DNA of 64,000 nucleotides from Acidobacteriota bacterium (GTDB lineage Bacteria > Acidobacteriota > Vicinamibacteria > Marinacidobacterales > Marinacidobacteraceae): contig JAJEFG010000002.1 of NCBI GenBank assembly GCA_022820545.1, positions 1 to 64,000 on the forward strand. The letters are read 5' to 3'. Position numbers and translations under genes: made by a program. Shown piece by piece: positions 62,314-64,000 of this stretch. Every line of letters starts with the position of its first letter. Position 1 is the stretch's first letter. The notes under the pieces were generated by a model. That model did no database searches and was not told the origin of the DNA. It saw nothing but the letters and a program-made list of their open reading frames with translations.

Positions 62314-62484
62314 GCCACCCATGAAACGCCGAAGCGTCGGAAGCGGAGTCGGAGCGCCGGCCTCCGGCCGGCATCGTCCGCCGCAGGCGGGCGAAACACG
62401 GAAACCCCGACCCGCCGGATGGCAGTTCGGCCTGCCAACGGCGAGGCGCCACCCATGAAACGCCGACACGTCGGAAGCGGAGTC
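62314..62484 (+). repeat. Imperfect 37-bp direct repeat of the ridA start region
   Basis: Copy 1 (62314-62350) and copy 2 (62448-62484) both read GCCACCCATGAAACGCCGA then CGTCGGAAGCGGAGTC, differing at two positions. Copy 2 contains the working ridA start at 62455. Copy 1 offers another ATG at 62321 whose frame runs 45 codons through the REP unit and stops at TGA 62456-62458, overlapping the ridA ATG (ATGA). Confidence 0.85.
62351..62397 (+). repeat. REP-like unit between the two copies of the ridA start
   Basis: GGAGC, hairpin GCCGGCCTCCGGCCGGC, CATCG, second hairpin CCGCCGCAGGCGG, then GCGAAAC. It begins directly after copy 1 of the direct repeat. The next 50 bases up to copy 2 have no recognisable signal. 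Confidence 0.8.
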
Positions 62485-62856
62485 TCCTGGGAAACCGAAT
62501 TCGGCTACTCCCGCGCCACCCGGATCGGCGACCGCATCCTGGTCTCCGGCACCACCGCAACCGGGCCGGACGGGCCGGTGGCGATCGGCGACCCGGCCGA
62601 ACAGACGCGATACGCCATCGGGAAGGTCCGCACCGCGATCGAGTCCCTCGGCGGCACCCTCGACGACGTCGTCCGCACCCGGATCCACGTGAAGCCGGGG
62701 ACCGACTGGGAGCCGGTGGCCAGGGTCCACGGCGAGTTCTTCGGGTCCGTCCGGCCCGCCTGCACGCTGACCTACGCGGATCTCATCGGGGAGGAGTACC
62801 TCGTCGAAATCGAGGTCGAAGCCGTCGTCGGCGCCGCCGCCCCGGAGGGCGCGTGA
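62455..62856 (+). CDS. RidA/YjgF-family protein
   Basis: 133 residues from ATG 62455. Small trimeric enamine/imine deaminase family: GYSRATRIGDRILVSGTTA, AEQTRYAIGKVRTAIESLGGTLDDVVRTRIHV and VRPACTLTYADLIGEEYLVEIEVEAVV. The catalytic Arg is represented in RPACT, where family members usually have PAR; so it may be a Rid2-7-type protein rather than a true RidA. Its stop overlaps the next gene's GTG start (GTGA). Start has a short duplicated upstream copy (see above). Confidence 0.85.
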   Translation: MKRRHVGSGVSWETEFGYSRATRIGDRILVSGTTATGPDGPVAIGDPAEQTRYAIGKVRTAIESLGGTLDDVVRTRIHVKPGTDWEPVARVHGEFFGSVRPACTLTYADLIGEEYLVEIEVEAVVGAAAPEGA

Positions 62857-64000
62857 ACGTCGCCGGGCCGTTCGCGCGCGCCCTGCTCCTGCTCGGGGCG
62901 GCGGCCGCGCCCGCCACCGCGCAGGGGCCGGTCCAGCGCGCGGCGGTCCCCGACGGATTCGAGGTGCCCGCGCAGGTGCTCGGGGACATCGACTTCCGGA
63001 TGGTGGGACCGTCGCGGGGCGGACGGGTGACCACGGTCACCGGCATTCCCGACCAGCCGTACGTCTTCTACATGGGTTCGACCGGGGGCGGCGTCTGGAA
63101 GACCGAGAACGCCGGGGTCTCGTGGACGAACCTGTCGGACAGGGAGTTCGCCGTCGGCTCCATCGGCGCGGTCGCGGTCGCGCCCTCGGATCCGAACGTG
63201 GTCTACGTGGGCACGGGCTCCGCCTGCCCGCGCGGCAACATCTCCGTCGGCAACGGGGTCTATCGCAGCACCGACGCCGGGCGCTCCTGGACCCACGTGG
63301 GCCTCGAGGCCGCCGGCCTCATCGGCCGGATCGTCGTGGATCCGGACGATCCGGATCGGGCCTTCGTCGCGGTGCTCGGCCAGATCTTCGGCCGTTCGCC
63401 GGAGCGCGGGGTCTACCTGACGGAGGATGGAGGGCAGACCTGGACGGCGTCGCTCCAGATTTCCGACGCGACCGGCGCCGTGGAGCTCGCGATGAACCCG
63501 GCGAACCCGCGGGAGCTCTTCGCCGCGATGTGGCAGGCGGAGCGGAAACCCTGGACCCTCATCGACGGCGGCGCCGAGGGCGGTCTCTACCGGACCCGGG
63601 ACGGGGGCGAGTCGTGGGAACGGCTCGGGGGCGGGCTGCCGGTAGCCTCCGAGGAACACCCCACTGGCCGCATCGGCGTGTCCATCGCCGCGTCGGACCC
63701 GCGCCGGGTGTACGCGCTCGTCACCGCCGCCGAGGAGCGGGGCGGGCTCTACCGGAGCGAGGATGGCGGAGACACCTGGACACGCGTGAACGGCGACCGC
63801 CGCCTGCGGGGCCGCGGCTGGTACTACAGCCACGTGGTCGCCGACCCGACCGATCCGGACACCGTCTACGTCCTGAACGCCCCCTTCCTGAAGTCGGTGG
63901 ACGCCGGCAGGTCCTTCCGGACGGCGCCCGTCCCCCACGGCGACAACCACGACCTGTGGATCAACCCGAACGACTCCCGGATCATGGTGGAGGCGAACGA
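62853..64000 (+). CDS. BNR/VPS10-type beta-propeller exported protein (C-terminus cut by window edge)
   Basis: First 382 residues; the gene runs off the right edge. GTG start overlaps the ridA-like stop. A signal peptide ends near ALLLLGAAAAPATAQ. The body has Asp-box (BNR) repeats S-x-D-x-G-x-T/S-W: STDAGRSW, TEDGGQTW, TRDGGESW, SEDGGDTW, each after a strand, which is the sortilin/VPS10-domain or WD40/YVTN-like propeller of many Acidobacteriota proteins, often named glycosyl hydrolases without proof. GGRVTTVTGIPDQPYVFYMGSTGGGVWKT is a typical first-blade region. Peptide or glycan binding is inferred. Confidence 0.85.
   Translation, partial: MNVAGPFARALLLLGAAAAPATAQGPVQRAAVPDGFEVPAQVLGDIDFRMVGPSRGGRVTTVTGIPDQPYVFYMGSTGGGVWKTENAGVSWTNLSDREFAVGSIGAVAVAPSDPNVVYVGTGSACPRGNISVGNGVYRSTDAGRSWTHVGLEAAGLIGRIVVDPDDPDRAFVAVLGQIFGRSPERGVYLTEDGGQTWTASLQISDATGAVELAMNPANPRELFAAMWQAERKPWTLIDGGAEGGLYRTRDGGESWERLGGGLPVASEEHPTGRIGVSIAASDPRRVYALVTAAEERGGLYRSEDGGDTWTRVNGDRRLRGRGWYYSHVVADPTDPDTVYVLNAPFLKSVDAGRSFRTAPVPHGDNHDLWINPNDSRIMVEAN

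Overview
The window is about 64 kb of GC-rich chromosomal DNA from a Gram-negative, menaquinone-using bacterium. LptD and TonB-dependent outer-membrane receptors show an outer membrane. A futalosine-pathway cluster (mqnP, ubiX-like, mqnE, mqnA, mqnC) makes menaquinone. Three Oar-like TonB receptors with carboxypeptidase-regulatory domains, a CRTAC1 (FG-GAP + ASPIC/UnbV) protein, TPR proteins, a multihaem cytochrome and a BNR/VPS10-type propeller together resemble Acidobacteriota more than any other phylum. That placement is inference from gene content; no rRNA or tRNA gene was found to confirm it.

Layout. 1-5.5 kb: end of an M20-like lipoprotein peptidase with altered metal ligands, a short DUF885-type metalloprotease, a His/Met-rich lipoprotein, a zeta-like P-loop kinase and a MacB-like permease. 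5.5-8.9 kb: first Oar-like receptor with a clear terminator. 9.0-10.4 kb: two adjacent toxin-antitoxin loci (MazEF-like and VapBC-like) that converge. 10.5-20.2 kb, all on the minus strand: CRTAC1 protein, membrane TPR protein, second Oar-like receptor, seven-haem TPR cytochrome and NHL propeller lipoprotein. 20.3-26 kb: DUF4097-like lipoprotein, secreted hypothetical protein, Uma2 nuclease-fold protein, third Oar-like receptor. 26.4-35.3 kb, plus strand: NfuA-like Fe-S scaffold, LptD, DUF92 + UbiA pair, GlyA, DinG-type helicase, YggS.

35.7-47.4 kb is one twelve-gene minus-strand block. It runs from mqnP, ubiX, mqnE, mqnA, mqnC through a CNNM/CorC-type transporter, tilS, ftsH, cdaA, cdaR-like to lepB. 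Several starts and stops overlap by 4-7 bases, and ftsH seems to have its own promoter. 47.6-48.7 kb holds a histone-like basic protein made of 52 exact-period KKATR pentapeptides. 48.9-55 kb is a Liv-type ABC transport locus with two different substrate-binding proteins. 55-62 kb is an SbnI/ParB-like gene followed by yebC-ruvC-ruvA-(membrane MutS-like)-ruvB-queA. The window ends with ridA and a truncated BNR-propeller protein.

A family of two-hairpin REP-like repeats is scattered through the gaps. Three near-identical-length inverted pairs (195, 198 and 199 bp, REPIN-like) have different second hairpins at their two ends. One single unit sits between a duplicated copy of the ridA start region and the working ridA start. 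The most unusual points are this repeat family and its ridA-associated duplication, the MutS-like membrane ATPase inside the ruv operon, the KKATR minisatellite gene, the M20 homologue lacking canonical metal ligands, and an EF-hand-like loop kept in all three receptors.
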